From contig QKHS01000004.1 of the NCBI GenBank assembly GCA_003249955.1, positions 34,100 through 98,099 on the forward strand: DNA of 64,000 nt. The letters are read 5' to 3'. Source of the DNA: Bacteroidales bacterium (GTDB lineage: Bacteria; Bacteroidota; Bacteroidia; Bacteroidales; ML635J-15). Of this stretch, positions 9,159 to 18,027 are shown piece after piece (positions within the stretch are counted from its first letter, which is position 1; each line of letters opens with the position of its first letter). The position numbers were made by a program, and so were the translations under genes. The notes under the pieces are model-generated. The model worked only from the letters and a program-made list of their open reading frames with translations, was not told the origin of the DNA and did no database searches.

Positions 9159-12083
9159 ATGGACAGGTTTGATGAGTTGCGCTGTAAAGTTGGCGGCAAG
9201 GTTTTAACAGATAACATTCACAGAATTCTTTATTCAACAGATGCATCTGCTTACATGGAAACTCCTGCGGCAGTATGTATTCCCGAATCGGTAAATGACA
9301 TAAAAGAGATTATCCGCTTTGCAGGAGAAAACGGAATGTCGCTGATTCCTCGTACTGCCGGAACATCATTGGCCGGTCAGGTTGTGGGAAACGGAATTAT
9401 CGTGGATGTGTCGAAGCATTTCAACAGAATTATAGAAATAAATAAAGCAGAAAAATGGGTTAAACTGGAACCTGCAATTGTTCTTGATGAGTTAAACAAA
9501 ATTCTGGCAAAAGATAATTTGTTTTTCGGTCCGGAAACCTCAACTTCGAACCGCTGCATGATTGCCGGAATGGTAGGAAATAATTCATGCGGGGCACATT
9601 CTCTTATTTACGGAAGTACACGGGATCATCTTCTCGAACTTGAGTGTATTTTGTCGGATGGCAGCGAGGTAGTTTTCGGGGAACTCAGCAAAGCTGAGTT
9701 TGATGAAAAATGTAAATTGCAAACTCTCGAAGGAAATATTTACCGTCACATAAAAGAAGTTTTAAGCAATAAGGAAAATGTTGCAGAAATTGAAGAACAA
9801 TATCCTCACAAAGATGTAAAACGAAGGAACACCGGTTATGCTCTGGATTTGTTGCTTGATTCAGAGATTTTTAGTGAATCGGATCAAAAATTCAATTTCT
9901 GCAAACTGCTTGCAGGCTCAGAGGGCACACTGGCATTTACAACATCAATAAAAGTGAATCTCGTTGATATTCCGCCAAAGACCAAAGCACTTATGTGTGT
10001 GCATGCCCGTACTTTGCGTGAGGTGTTCGATGCTAATCTTGTAGCATTAAAACATTCTCCTGTATCGGTGGAATTAATGGATAAAAAGATTTTAGATCTT
10101 ACCAAAGAAAATATAAACCAGAACCGCAACAGATTTTTTGTAGAGGGCGATCCGGCGGCAATTCTTATAGTAGAATGGTTTGCAGAAGATATCGAAACCA
10201 TAAACAAACATGCAAAAGAACTGGAAGAAGAGCTTAGGTCAAAGTCTATGGGGTATTTTTATCCTATGGTTTATGGTTCGGATATTCCGAAAGTCTGGGA
10301 ATTAAGAAAGGCCGGCCTTGGAGTACTGGCAAATATGCCGGGAGATTCAAAACCTGTTCCGGTAATTGAAGATACTGCTGTAAATCCTGTTAATCTTCCT
10401 GATTATATGGAAGATTTTGAAGCTTTGATGAAAAAGCTTGGGCTTGAATGTGTTTATTATGCCCATATTGCAACAGGAGAACTTCATTTAAGGCCGGTGT
10501 TGAATCTGAAAGATCCGAAAGATGTTGAACTTTTTCATACCGTGGCTCTTGAAACGGCAAAACTTGTAAAGAAATACAAAGGTTCGTTAAGCGGTGAACA
10601 TGGCGACGGAAGATTACGCGGAGAGTTTATCCCCTTAATGATGGGAGACAAAATATATTCTTTGTTTGAAGATATAAAGAAAGTCTGGGACCCCGGCGAT
10701 ATTTTTAATTCACGTAAAATTGTCAATACTCCCAAAATGAATACTGGTTTGCGTTATGCCCCGGGTCAGGAAACAAAAGAAATAGAAACTGTTTTTGACT
10801 TTTCACATTCAGAAGGCTTTCTCAGAACTGCCGAGAAATGTAACGGTTCCGGTGATTGCCGCAAATCTCAAATTATAGGAGGAACATTATGTCCGAGTTT
10901 TCAGGCTACCCGCGACGAACGTAATTCGACCCGTGCAAGAGCAAATATACTTCGTGAAATAATTACACACAGCGATTCGGATAACCCGTTAAACAGCCGT
11001 GAGATTTACGAAGTAATGGATCTGTGTCTTCTTTGTAAAGCATGCAAGTCGGAGTGTCCTTCGGGAGTTGATGTCGCGAAATTAAAAATGGAGTTTCTGC
11101 AGCATTACTACGATGCTAAAGGAGTTCCTTTGCGCTCCCGTGCTGTCGGGTATTTGCCGGTAGTTCATAAAATGGTCTCTTTTATGCCCGGTATTGCCAA
11201 TTTCTTTTTAAAAGCAAAATTATCGTCGGGAATAATTAAAAAGATAATTAAGTTTCATCCTGAGCGTAATTTCCCTCTTATGAGCAAAACCAGTTTAAAT
11301 AAAGCATACAGTAAGCTTGCCAAAGCGGAAGAAACTACAAAACCATTGAAAACTATTTATCTTTTTAATGATGAGTTTACCAATTACCTCGAAAGTGATA
11401 TTGGAATAAAATCTGTAATGTTGCTTACCAGACTTGGTTATAAAGTTAAAATAGTAAAATCCGGCGAGAGCGGCCGTACCTGGTTAAGCAAAGGTTTGTT
11501 GAGAACAGCAAAAAAGCATGCAAATAAAAATATTGAACTTTTTAAAGATATTATCAGTGCCAAAACCCCGTTAGTGGGCATAGAACCTTCGGCAATTCTG
11601 AGTTTCAGAGATGAATATCCCGATCTGGCAACTGCCGGGAATAAAGAAGCAGCCAGGGAACTTGCAAAAAACTGTTTACTTTTTGATGAATTTATAGCTG
11701 CAGAAATAAATTCGGGGAATATAAAACCAGAAATGTTTACCGATAAGCCGGCAACGATTAAATTTCACGGTCACTGCCAGCAAAAAGCAATTATTACAAC
11801 AAAATTTACGAAACAAATATTGTCTTTGCCTGTAAATTACAATGTTACAGAAATTCCAAGCGGTTGTTGCGGAATGGCAGGTTCGTTCGGGTATGAAAAG
11901 GAACATTATGATTTGTCAATGAAAATAGGAGAGATGGTTCTTTTTCCCGAAATAAGAAAAGCAGATGCTGAAACAATTATTGTTGCAGTCGGAACCAGTT
12001 GCCGCTGCCAGATTGAAGATGGAACCGGGGTTAAAGCAAAGCACCCGATGGAGGTTTTGTTTGATGCTTTAAAAATGCAATAA
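9159..12083 (+). CDS. FAD-binding and Fe-S oxidoreductase (GlcD/D-lactate dehydrogenase type fused to GlpC-like domain)
   Basis: A 974-residue fusion. Residues about 25-260 form a FAD-binding PCMH domain (PAAVCIPESVNDIKEII, PRTAGTSLAGQVVG, NNSCGAHSLIYGSTRDH). Residues about 270-520 are a FAD-linked oxidase C-terminal domain (YYAHIATGELHLRPVL, SLSGEHGDGRLRGEF). Two Fe-S motifs follow near 561 (CNGSGDCRKS) and 622 (CLLCKACKSECPSG), and a CCG-type cysteine domain ends the protein (FHGHCQQKAI, SGCCGMAGSFGYE, GTSCRCQIEDG). The likely reaction is oxidation of a 2-hydroxy acid such as D-lactate or glycolate, with electrons passed to quinone or another carrier; the substrate is inferred. It is monocistronic by position, with its own promoter. 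Confidence 0.9.
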   Translation: MDRFDELRCKVGGKVLTDNIHRILYSTDASAYMETPAAVCIPESVNDIKEIIRFAGENGMSLIPRTAGTSLAGQVVGNGIIVDVSKHFNRIIEINKAEKWVKLEPAIVLDELNKILAKDNLFFGPETSTSNRCMIAGMVGNNSCGAHSLIYGSTRDHLLELECILSDGSEVVFGELSKAEFDEKCKLQTLEGNIYRHIKEVLSNKENVAEIEEQYPHKDVKRRNTGYALDLLLDSEIFSESDQKFNFCKLLAGSEGTLAFTTSIKVNLVDIPPKTKALMCVHARTLREVFDANLVALKHSPVSVELMDKKILDLTKENINQNRNRFFVEGDPAAILIVEWFAEDIETINKHAKELEEELRSKSMGYFYPMVYGSDIPKVWELRKAGLGVLANMPGDSKPVPVIEDTAVNPVNLPDYMEDFEALMKKLGLECVYYAHIATGELHLRPVLNLKDPKDVELFHTVALETAKLVKKYKGSLSGEHGDGRLRGEFIPLMMGDKIYSLFEDIKKVWDPGDIFNSRKIVNTPKMNTGLRYAPGQETKEIETVFDFSHSEGFLRTAEKCNGSGDCRKSQIIGGTLCPSFQATRDERNSTRARANILREIITHSDSDNPLNSREIYEVMDLCLLCKACKSECPSGVDVAKLKMEFLQHYYDAKGVPLRSRAVGYLPVVHKMVSFMPGIANFFLKAKLSSGIIKKIIKFHPERNFPLMSKTSLNKAYSKLAKAEETTKPLKTIYLFNDEFTNYLESDIGIKSVMLLTRLGYKVKIVKSGESGRTWLSKGLLRTAKKHANKNIELFKDIISAKTPLVGIEPSAILSFRDEYPDLATAGNKEAARELAKNCLLFDEFIAAEINSGNIKPEMFTDKPATIKFHGHCQQKAIITTKFTKQILSLPVNYNVTEIPSGCCGMAGSFGYEKEHYDLSMKIGEMVLFPEIRKADAETIIVAVGTSCRCQIEDGTGVKAKHPMEVLFDALKMQ

Positions 12084-12110
12084 AAAGGAAGTCTTTACTT
12101 TTTGTAAGAT

Positions 12111-12758
12111 TTATATCTTGTCGGAACGGAATATCTCAACTCCCGGTTTTGCCGATTGCGTATGATTATGCATTCCTGTAGCTACTGCACTTGCTCTAAC
12201 CGGACGGTATTTGCGTAAAGGCCCGGAAAATAAGAACATAAATGGTCTTGACATTACCGACGCTGCTTTTTCGCCAAATCGGTATTCTTTTCTGTTGCCA
12301 AGTAATAACGACGGACGAACAATAATAACAGATTTAATTCCAGATTCACTGACTCCTTTTTCCATAAGTCCTTTCATACGGTTATAAAAAATGGAAGAAT
12401 CTTTATTTGCACCCATAGCACTGATGACTGCAAATTTTTCTGCACCGTGTTTTTTTGCCAGAGCTGAAATATTTATCACATAGTCCACATCAACTTTTTT
12501 AAATGCTTCCTGCGAACCTGCTGTTTTTATAGTTGTACCAAGGCAACAGAAAACATCATTTACTTTAAAAGCGTCCGCACAATCATTCAGCTTGTCAAAA
12601 TCAACAATAAACTCGTTAAGTTTCGGATTTTTAATTCCGGTTGGTTTCCTTACAAGAGAATTAACCATTGAATAATCTGATGATTCGAGAAGGACTTTTA
12701 ATAATTCGCTTCCTACAAGTCCGCTTGCGCCGGCAATCAGTGCAGTTTTGGATTCCAT
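12111..12758 (-). CDS. NAD(P)H-binding atypical SDR (HTATIP2/oxidoreductase-like)
   Basis: A 215-residue single-domain Rossmann protein with the N-terminal dinucleotide motif GASGLVGSELL (residues 9-19), then DVFCCLGTTIKTAGSQEAFKKVD, VISAMGANKDSS and YNRMKGLMEKGV, with the Tyr-x3-Lys pair typical of atypical short-chain reductases related to human TIP30. A TIP30-like fold is clear; the substrate is not. It lies 95 bp downstream of the lipoprotein gene on the same strand and converges with the FAD/Fe-S enzyme gene (27 bp apart). Confidence 0.85.
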   Translation of the reverse strand: MESKTALIAGASGLVGSELLKVLLESSDYSMVNSLVRKPTGIKNPKLNEFIVDFDKLNDCADAFKVNDVFCCLGTTIKTAGSQEAFKKVDVDYVINISALAKKHGAEKFAVISAMGANKDSSIFYNRMKGLMEKGVSESGIKSVIIVRPSLLLGNRKEYRFGEKAASVMSRPFMFLFSGPLRKYRPVRASAVATGMHNHTQSAKPGVEIFRSDKI

Positions 12759-12853
12759 ATTGCTTATTGTTAAATTCGTGAGAGTAAACAGCCGTACTAT
12801 CGTTATTGTTTAAAATTTCTGACAAATCATACCAGACTTTTTTCCATGCAACA

Positions 12854-13675
12854 CTAAAATTGATTCTGTAATTTTTCGCTGATAACAAAACTATCTCTTT
12901 CTATCGATTGCTTTATTTGTGACATGGCATCTGAAAAAGCAAGAAGTAATGATTTTCTCCATCCGTCATCACTAAAATATCCCCAATAAAGCGCAATAAA
13001 AGAAATCCCTTTACCTTTTGCAGTATAAGTTTCTATAATTCTGTTTTTAGAATCGTATATACATATCTTTATTTCAATTGTTGTTTTAAGTGATTGAATC
13101 GGGGCTCCTAACAATGCCGGCATACAAAGTGTAATGGCAGAAAAGCCTGCCAGAAAAGGATTTCTTTTTTCTTTTAAAGACAAAATTTCCAAATCGCAGT
13201 AACCCCACGCATTTGATTCCTGAACGCAAAGATTATTATTCACTTCAACACCATAAAGCCTTATCAGGTCGTTAACTCTTTCATCCGGCATTAATTGACA
13301 TTTCAATTCTATGTCCTCATCCGGATTTAACATTTTATATCTTATAATTGCTTTTTTGTTTCGTATGTAATATTCAAGAGAGTCTGCCGGGAAGTCCATT
13401 TCAAGTATCCCTTCATCAGGACCCATAATGCTCACAAAAGAATCTAACGACAAAGTGGAGTCTAGTGTGAAATAACCTGTTTTATCTCCGGTAATTTTTA
13501 TATAACCAAATGAAATATTTTTTTCTAGATTGTAAATATCCAGAGTAGGAACAAGAGCCGGTAATTTGTTTTCAATAGGAGCATCTGAAACAAAATCGGT
13601 TTCTTTAATTGTTTTGCAACTGTGAAATACTGTTATCAGCAAAAACAAAAAGAGCAGGGATTTGCAATTTTTCAT
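12854..13675 (-). CDS. Predicted lipoprotein, unknown
   Basis: A 273-residue protein with a lipoprotein signal peptide ending in FHSC (Cys20), so it is probably membrane-anchored. I do not recognise the family. The body is beta-rich; a segment near residues 175-195 (FSAITLCMPALLGAPIQSLKTTI) is hydrophobic, and residues 215-255 (TYTAKGKGISFIALYWG...) look like a conserved core of uncharacterised Bacteroidota lipoproteins. It shares strand with the SDR gene downstream and may be co-transcribed. Confidence 0.7.
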   Translation of the reverse strand: MKNCKSLLFLFLLITVFHSCKTIKETDFVSDAPIENKLPALVPTLDIYNLEKNISFGYIKITGDKTGYFTLDSTLSLDSFVSIMGPDEGILEMDFPADSLEYYIRNKKAIIRYKMLNPDEDIELKCQLMPDERVNDLIRLYGVEVNNNLCVQESNAWGYCDLEILSLKEKRNPFLAGFSAITLCMPALLGAPIQSLKTTIEIKICIYDSKNRIIETYTAKGKGISFIALYWGYFSDDGWRKSLLLAFSDAMSQIKQSIERDSFVISEKLQNQF

Positions 13676-13842
13676 AAGTTTTATTTTTTTATTTTATAGA
13701 CTTATCTGAATTTTATTCCTGAGCTTTAATGAAACAGGGATTTTAGAAAAGCGCATAAAATTTACTAATCAATATTTTTATTTTAATTACAAATATAATA
13801 AAGTGAAATTTGATTTTAATAAAAAAATAAAAATATTCAGAA

Positions 13843-14277
13843 TCAGTTCTTTTTTAATTCAGAAGCCATCTTAAATAATTCCTTGTCTTCTTCAGTTTCC
13901 GGGTCAATTACGATATTGTGAGGAACTGCTTTTGTCGATCCGTCAACATAAATAAATGTGATGAATCCATCTACCAAAAGTTCTGAAGTTCCGTATTTTA
14001 CAACTTTTATATAGGCAATCAGGCTGGACTTTCCGGTATATACAATTTTGGATAAAAAGCTTAATATTTCTCCCGGTTTAACAGGTTTGGTGAAAAGCAT
14101 TCCGTGAACTTTAAGGCAAACAACACCTTTAGGGTCAACTAAAGTTGCAGCGGCAACAAAGCCAGACTCAACAAACCATTCTGCTGTCCTGCCTGCGAAC
14201 AAAGTTCCGTGGTGATTTAAGTCTTCGCTTTTTACAAATCTTATAGTACTTACAAATTCGGGTTTAATAGTTTTCAT
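13843..14277 (-). CDS. Acyl-CoA thioesterase, hotdog fold
   Basis: A 144-residue hotdog protein. HHGTLFAGRTAEWFVESGFVAAATLV matches the YciA/acyl-CoA hydrolase pattern in which the N-terminal histidine/asparagine loop precedes the long hotdog helix (motif read at about residues 22-47). The rest (KPVKPGEILSFLSKIVYTGKSSLIAYIKVV, LVDGFITFIYVDGSTKAVPH) fits the family. It would hydrolyse acyl-CoA thioesters in the cytoplasm; chain-length preference cannot be told. Length is normal. A good -7 element lies 26 nt upstream. Confidence 0.85.
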   Translation of the reverse strand: MKTIKPEFVSTIRFVKSEDLNHHGTLFAGRTAEWFVESGFVAAATLVDPKGVVCLKVHGMLFTKPVKPGEILSFLSKIVYTGKSSLIAYIKVVKYGTSELLVDGFITFIYVDGSTKAVPHNIVIDPETEEDKELFKMASELKKN

Positions 14278-14302
14278 TTATGTTTAACTTTTGATTCGCG
14301 GG

Positions 14303-14310
14303 CAAAAGTA
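14303..14310 (-). promoter_or_regulatory. Promoter -7 element for the thioesterase
   Basis: On the minus strand this reads TACTTTTG, a perfect TAnnTTTG match, 25 nt before the start codon. Confidence 0.6.
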
Positions 14311-14384
14311 ATATTAATAAATGTTTTGACTGCCGATAAAGTTGTAATTTGAAATAAAAGGCTTTTGTTCCCGGGTAAATTGCT

Positions 14385-15830
14385 TTACTCAAAGATAATT
14401 TTTTGGGTTTTTATTTCTGTATTTTCAGACGAAACAAGTTTAATAAAATAAACTCCCTTTAGTCCGAGTCCTGATGTATTGATAGTTATATCATTTCTGT
14501 CAACATGAGATTCAAAAATTACCTGTCCGGCAGAATTATACATAATAAGATTAATGTTTTTGTTCAGAAGGTTCTCAGGAACAGCAACACGTATTTCTGT
14601 TGAGGAAGGATTAGGATAAACAGAGATTTCGTAACCGGAATTCAGATTTTGAACTTTAGTATTCTCGTCTTTCATGATATTTACTATAACACCTTCAATT
14701 ACAGTTAAACTGTAAGGCATTTCATCCGGAACAAGGTACCATCCGTTATATGTGCCACCCCAGCCAAAGTTGGCATGAAAGTAATTGTCAGAGTTATATC
14801 CGTCCAGAACAATATTATGTCCGGAATTTGCAGCTTCGTTTTCAATTGCCAGATGGGCAGGTAAAGTATCTTTCATGTTCTGAATTAATACAGGAAATAA
14901 ATCTTCATTACCCGGATAGTACAAAATTGAGGTTGTGCATCCGAACCTTTGGTAAGCGTCATAAGCCTGAGAGACTGCGAATGTCCCTGAGCCTTCAGAT
15001 GTAAAAACCTGGGTAGCGGCAACTCCGCAGGCAAAAGACAATGCTGCTTTGTCATTATTTGTAATTGCTTCATTATTTTGCCAATGCATATTTATGGTAT
15101 CCAGATATTTGTTCAGATCGGGGAAAGACGGAAATCCGTTTGCAGCATAGTCATCGTCAATATGGAATGTCCTGTTGGCGTAATTATGATAATAGTCGTC
15201 ATCATCGGTAAACTGGGTGTTATTTGTTGTTTTATGGAAGTTAAGAATCATCCCCATAGCTGTTGCTGGGCATCCTGTGTAACTTCTGCCGGATGTTACA
15301 GGATCTATCGGACACATATTCGAGTACGGAGCCGTTTGATTCCAGCTAAATTCCATCCACCCGCCGGTTGTTGTACTTCCTGCCGGAGGCCATGACTCCA
15401 ATTGGGTTTCGCGATAGAAATTTTGTGAAAGCATTTTCTGCCAAACAGCTTTTCTTTTAATAATAACATATTCGGGAAGTTTTTTAACTGCTGCCAGTCT
15501 GGTTTTAATATCATATTTAAAAAAGTCTGTGATATTGCTTTGCAAATCAGCATTGTTTTCAAAAGAATAAGCAATTACAGGTGGCAGGGTTTCGTCAGGA
15601 CTTATAATTACATAACCTTTAGGAGCCAGCTCTGCAAGATAAAATGAAATTTCGGTATTATCATATACCGGCTGAATGTTTTTTACACTATAATCAGATG
15701 ATTTGTTGTTGGTTTTAATAATTTGCTCTGTAACCAACATTGCCTGATGATTGATAATTTGTTGGGCAAAAGAATTTAATGCCGTTAAAAAAAGAACTGA
15801 AAATGCAAGAAGCACAGATGCTGTTTTCAT
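14385..15830 (-). CDS. Secreted C10 family cysteine peptidase with T9SS sorting domain
   Basis: A 481-residue, compact paralogue of the larger C10 protease at 1.3 kb. Signal peptide MKTASVLLAFSVLFLTALNSFAQ, then a propeptide, then a catalytic domain with Cys187 in TGCPATAMGMILNFHK and His338 in SGHNIVLDGYNSDNYF, followed by HANFGWGGTYNGWYLVPDEM. The C-terminal ISVYPNPSSTEIRV ... GVYFIKLVSSENTEIKTQKIIFE is a type A T9SS sorting domain. It has no CARDB or jelly-roll modules, so it looks like a catalytic domain plus sorting signal only. Active-site residues are intact. Confidence 0.93.
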   Translation of the reverse strand: MKTASVLLAFSVLFLTALNSFAQQIINHQAMLVTEQIIKTNNKSSDYSVKNIQPVYDNTEISFYLAELAPKGYVIISPDETLPPVIAYSFENNADLQSNITDFFKYDIKTRLAAVKKLPEYVIIKRKAVWQKMLSQNFYRETQLESWPPAGSTTTGGWMEFSWNQTAPYSNMCPIDPVTSGRSYTGCPATAMGMILNFHKTTNNTQFTDDDDYYHNYANRTFHIDDDYAANGFPSFPDLNKYLDTINMHWQNNEAITNNDKAALSFACGVAATQVFTSEGSGTFAVSQAYDAYQRFGCTTSILYYPGNEDLFPVLIQNMKDTLPAHLAIENEAANSGHNIVLDGYNSDNYFHANFGWGGTYNGWYLVPDEMPYSLTVIEGVIVNIMKDENTKVQNLNSGYEISVYPNPSSTEIRVAVPENLLNKNINLIMYNSAGQVIFESHVDRNDITINTSGLGLKGVYFIKLVSSENTEIKTQKIIFE

Positions 15831-15952
15831 AAGATTTTATTTTTATAGTTGTAGATTAAATGCAGGGTAAAATTAACCGTATTTTTGTCAATACAATTGT
15901 CGAAATGTGAATATTTTGTTAAAGCAAATGTTAAAAATATAAGACAAGTCTG

Positions 15953-16753
15953 TTATAATAACTCACCAAACTCGTTTTTAAGATCGTGCAGGGGACTCAA
16001 CGGAATTTCCGTTCCGGCTTCTCCTTTTTCGGAATAATCGAACGGATTGTCGAGGTCTTTAATCAGATAAAACATGTATGTAATGAGGAATGTTACGAGC
16101 AAGGACAAGAATAAACCGAAGTAAAAAGGTTCTATTTTGATTATGATCAATCCCAAAGAAATTACCAGTCCCATAAATTCAACAATGGTGTATGCAGAAC
16201 TTACAAAATCGGTGTCACGTATTGTTGCAATTCTTAGAATAAGCTTTCTTAAATTATTTTGTTCCAGTTTTAATTTAATAATAATGTTAGGAGCGGCACC
16301 GGCTTTTTCGAATCCGATAAAATAATCATTCATATTCCTGATTTTGTCCAGAACTGTCTTTGTGTCGGTTTTTTTGTAAAGCCAAAGAAAAACAGTATCG
16401 TACAAATCTTTGAGAAATATCCTGAAATTCTGAGCTTCATCATAATTTTTCACAATCTGAATTGTATATGCATCGTCGAGCAATGTTCTGAATGATGCAG
16501 CTATTTCGGCAGGAATTTTCTCACTTTCTTTATAGTCTGACAGTACCCCGGATATTAAGAATCCCAGCAGAAAAATTGTGCCGGCAACCATAGTCGTGAA
16601 CAGAGCATTAAGAGACATTACCTCATATCCGAAATAATAGGAAAGAAATTTAAGTCCACCGACTAAAATCAGTAGAGGGACTACTCTGAAAGCCAAAGCC
16701 CACTTTGCCCAGAATTTTTTTGAGGATGATATTATCAAATCCTGTGGTTTCAT
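15953..16753 (-). CDS. Multi-pass membrane protein, possibly bestrophin/DUF4239-like
   Basis: A 266-residue protein with two N-terminal membrane helices (about 19-40 and 46-70) and two C-terminal ones (about 185-207 and 209-228), separated by a long amphipathic cytoplasmic segment, and ending in DLDNPFDYSEKG plus a basic/acidic tail. That 2+2 layout and the D-x-D-N-P-F near the end recall bestrophin-like anion channels and DUF4239 proteins. The similarity is by eye only, so the function stays open. It has its own promoter and no operon partner. Confidence 0.55.
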   Translation of the reverse strand: MKPQDLIISSSKKFWAKWALAFRVVPLLILVGGLKFLSYYFGYEVMSLNALFTTMVAGTIFLLGFLISGVLSDYKESEKIPAEIAASFRTLLDDAYTIQIVKNYDEAQNFRIFLKDLYDTVFLWLYKKTDTKTVLDKIRNMNDYFIGFEKAGAAPNIIIKLKLEQNNLRKLILRIATIRDTDFVSSAYTIVEFMGLVISLGLIIIKIEPFYFGLFLSLLVTFLITYMFYLIKDLDNPFDYSEKGEAGTEIPLSPLHDLKNEFGELL

Positions 16754-16780
16754 ACGGTAACGTTATCTGGTTGTTGAATA

Positions 16781-16788
16781 CAAAATTA
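16781..16788 (-). promoter_or_regulatory. Promoter -7 element for the bestrophin-like gene
   Basis: Reads TAATTTTG on the minus strand, a match to TAnnTTTG, 27 nt before the start codon at 16753. Confidence 0.55.
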
Positions 16789-16888
16789 AGATTTTTAATT
16801 TGTGATGTATTAAAATATTATTGATTTTTGTAATTATTCAGGTATTATGAAAAACACAGAAATCTGTTATTGTTCCGCTGCGGCGGAT

Positions 16889-17032
16889 GTAATCAGTAAT
16901 CAGTAATTCGTAATCTGTAATCTGTGGGCTTTGCATAGTCGCTTCCGCATATTGGAATTAAACTTTTGTAAAATAAAGCAGAATCTAAGGGTTACAACAA
17001 TTTGCGATTACGAATTACTGATTACCGATTAC
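16889..17032. repeat. GTAATC-phrase inverted repeat, copy A
   Basis: The left arm (16889-16917) is made of GTAATCAGTAATCAG phrases followed by TAATTCGTAATCTG; the right arm (17004-17032) reads GCGATTACGAATTACTG then ATTACCGATTAC and is the reverse complement of the left arm with about three mismatches in 29 nt. The 86-nt centre has no ORF. The whole 304-bp gap between the bestrophin-like gene and the SDR gene holds only this element and one promoter. Related copies lie at 37335 and 60099. Confidence 0.8.
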
Positions 17033-17057
17033 AAAATTATACCAGGGACCTGAATAA

Positions 17058-17987
17058 TTACTGATTTTTATAGAATACTCCTGTAAGTTCTTCTGATTTG
17101 CTCCACAGATTTTTTGCATCTTCAATATTGTATGATGCCTCACTTGATTTTACCAAAACCGGTTGTCCTATCATCTGGAATATTTTTCCGGGGCCATAGC
17201 AATCTCCGCCTTTAACATCAGGGTCTGCTGCTGCCCGTATTTGTGGTAATGCTCCTGATTCGGGTGATTTTATAACCATATCTGCAACAGGCCTTATTAT
17301 TTTGTGAAGCAATTTGTGTTCTATATGATGTGCGAGATTTGTGCTGGCAACTCCGGGATGTGCAGCCACACTTATGCTGTTAATCCGGTTTTTTTCAAAG
17401 TACCTTTGTAACTCATAAGTAAAAAGCAGGTTGGCAAGTTTTGATCGTCCGTACGATTTCATAGGAGTATATCCTTTACCGTTTTCAAACTGCAGATTGC
17501 CGAAATCCATTTTCCCTCCCAGATGAGCCATACTGCTTACATTTACGATTCTTGAGCCCGGGGTTCCGGAAATAATATCCATAAGCAGGCCGGTAAGGGC
17601 AAAATGACCCAGATGATTTGTCCCGAACTGATTTTCAAATCCGTCTTTTGTAAGGCTGTAAGGAGTCGTCATAATTCCTGCATTATTTAAAAGCACGTCC
17701 AGTTTTTTATGATCTTTTTTAAAAACGGAAACAAAATTTTTTACAGAATTTAAGTCTGTTAAATCCAGTTCCATTACTTTTACTGTAGCTTTAGGATTAA
17801 TGCTTGTTATTTTTTCTCCGGCAGTTTTCCCTTTTGATATTGTCCGGCAGGCAATGATTGTTTCGGCTCCTTTGTTTGCAAATGTTTTTGCAGATTCAAA
17901 ACCTAATCCGCTGTTTCCCCCTGTAACAACAATTATTTTCCCGGTTAAATCGGGAATGCGGTCAATTGTCCATTTTTTACTTTTCAT
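17058..17987 (-). CDS. Short-chain dehydrogenase/reductase (retinol dehydrogenase-like)
   Basis: A 309-residue classical SDR: cofactor motif TGGNSGLG (residues 22-29), NNAG (101-104), catalytic serines at 151-152 in VNVSSMAHLGG, and catalytic Y179-x3-K183 in SYGRSKLAN. Closest by pattern to the RDH11-14/light-dependent protochlorophyllide-reductase-like group (FGTNHLGHFALTGLL). It would catalyse NAD(P)-dependent alcohol/carbonyl interconversion in the cytoplasm; the substrate is unknown. The next gene upstream (metallophosphoesterase) ends 40 bp away on the same strand. Confidence 0.88.
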   Translation of the reverse strand: MKSKKWTIDRIPDLTGKIIVVTGGNSGLGFESAKTFANKGAETIIACRTISKGKTAGEKITSINPKATVKVMELDLTDLNSVKNFVSVFKKDHKKLDVLLNNAGIMTTPYSLTKDGFENQFGTNHLGHFALTGLLMDIISGTPGSRIVNVSSMAHLGGKMDFGNLQFENGKGYTPMKSYGRSKLANLLFTYELQRYFEKNRINSISVAAHPGVASTNLAHHIEHKLLHKIIRPVADMVIKSPESGALPQIRAAADPDVKGGDCYGPGKIFQMIGQPVLVKSSEASYNIEDAKNLWSKSEELTGVFYKNQ

Positions 17988-18027
17988 CTGCGTCCGATAG
18001 TTTGTTAATTTTTAGAGGAAACAACTT

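Noticed and set aside
14885..15073. Short minus-strand ORF inside the second C10 peptidase
   Set aside because: Out-of-frame shadow within a well-supported protein.
16781..17032. Transposon at the GTAATC repeat
   Set aside because: Inverted arms but no transposase ORF and no target duplication seen.
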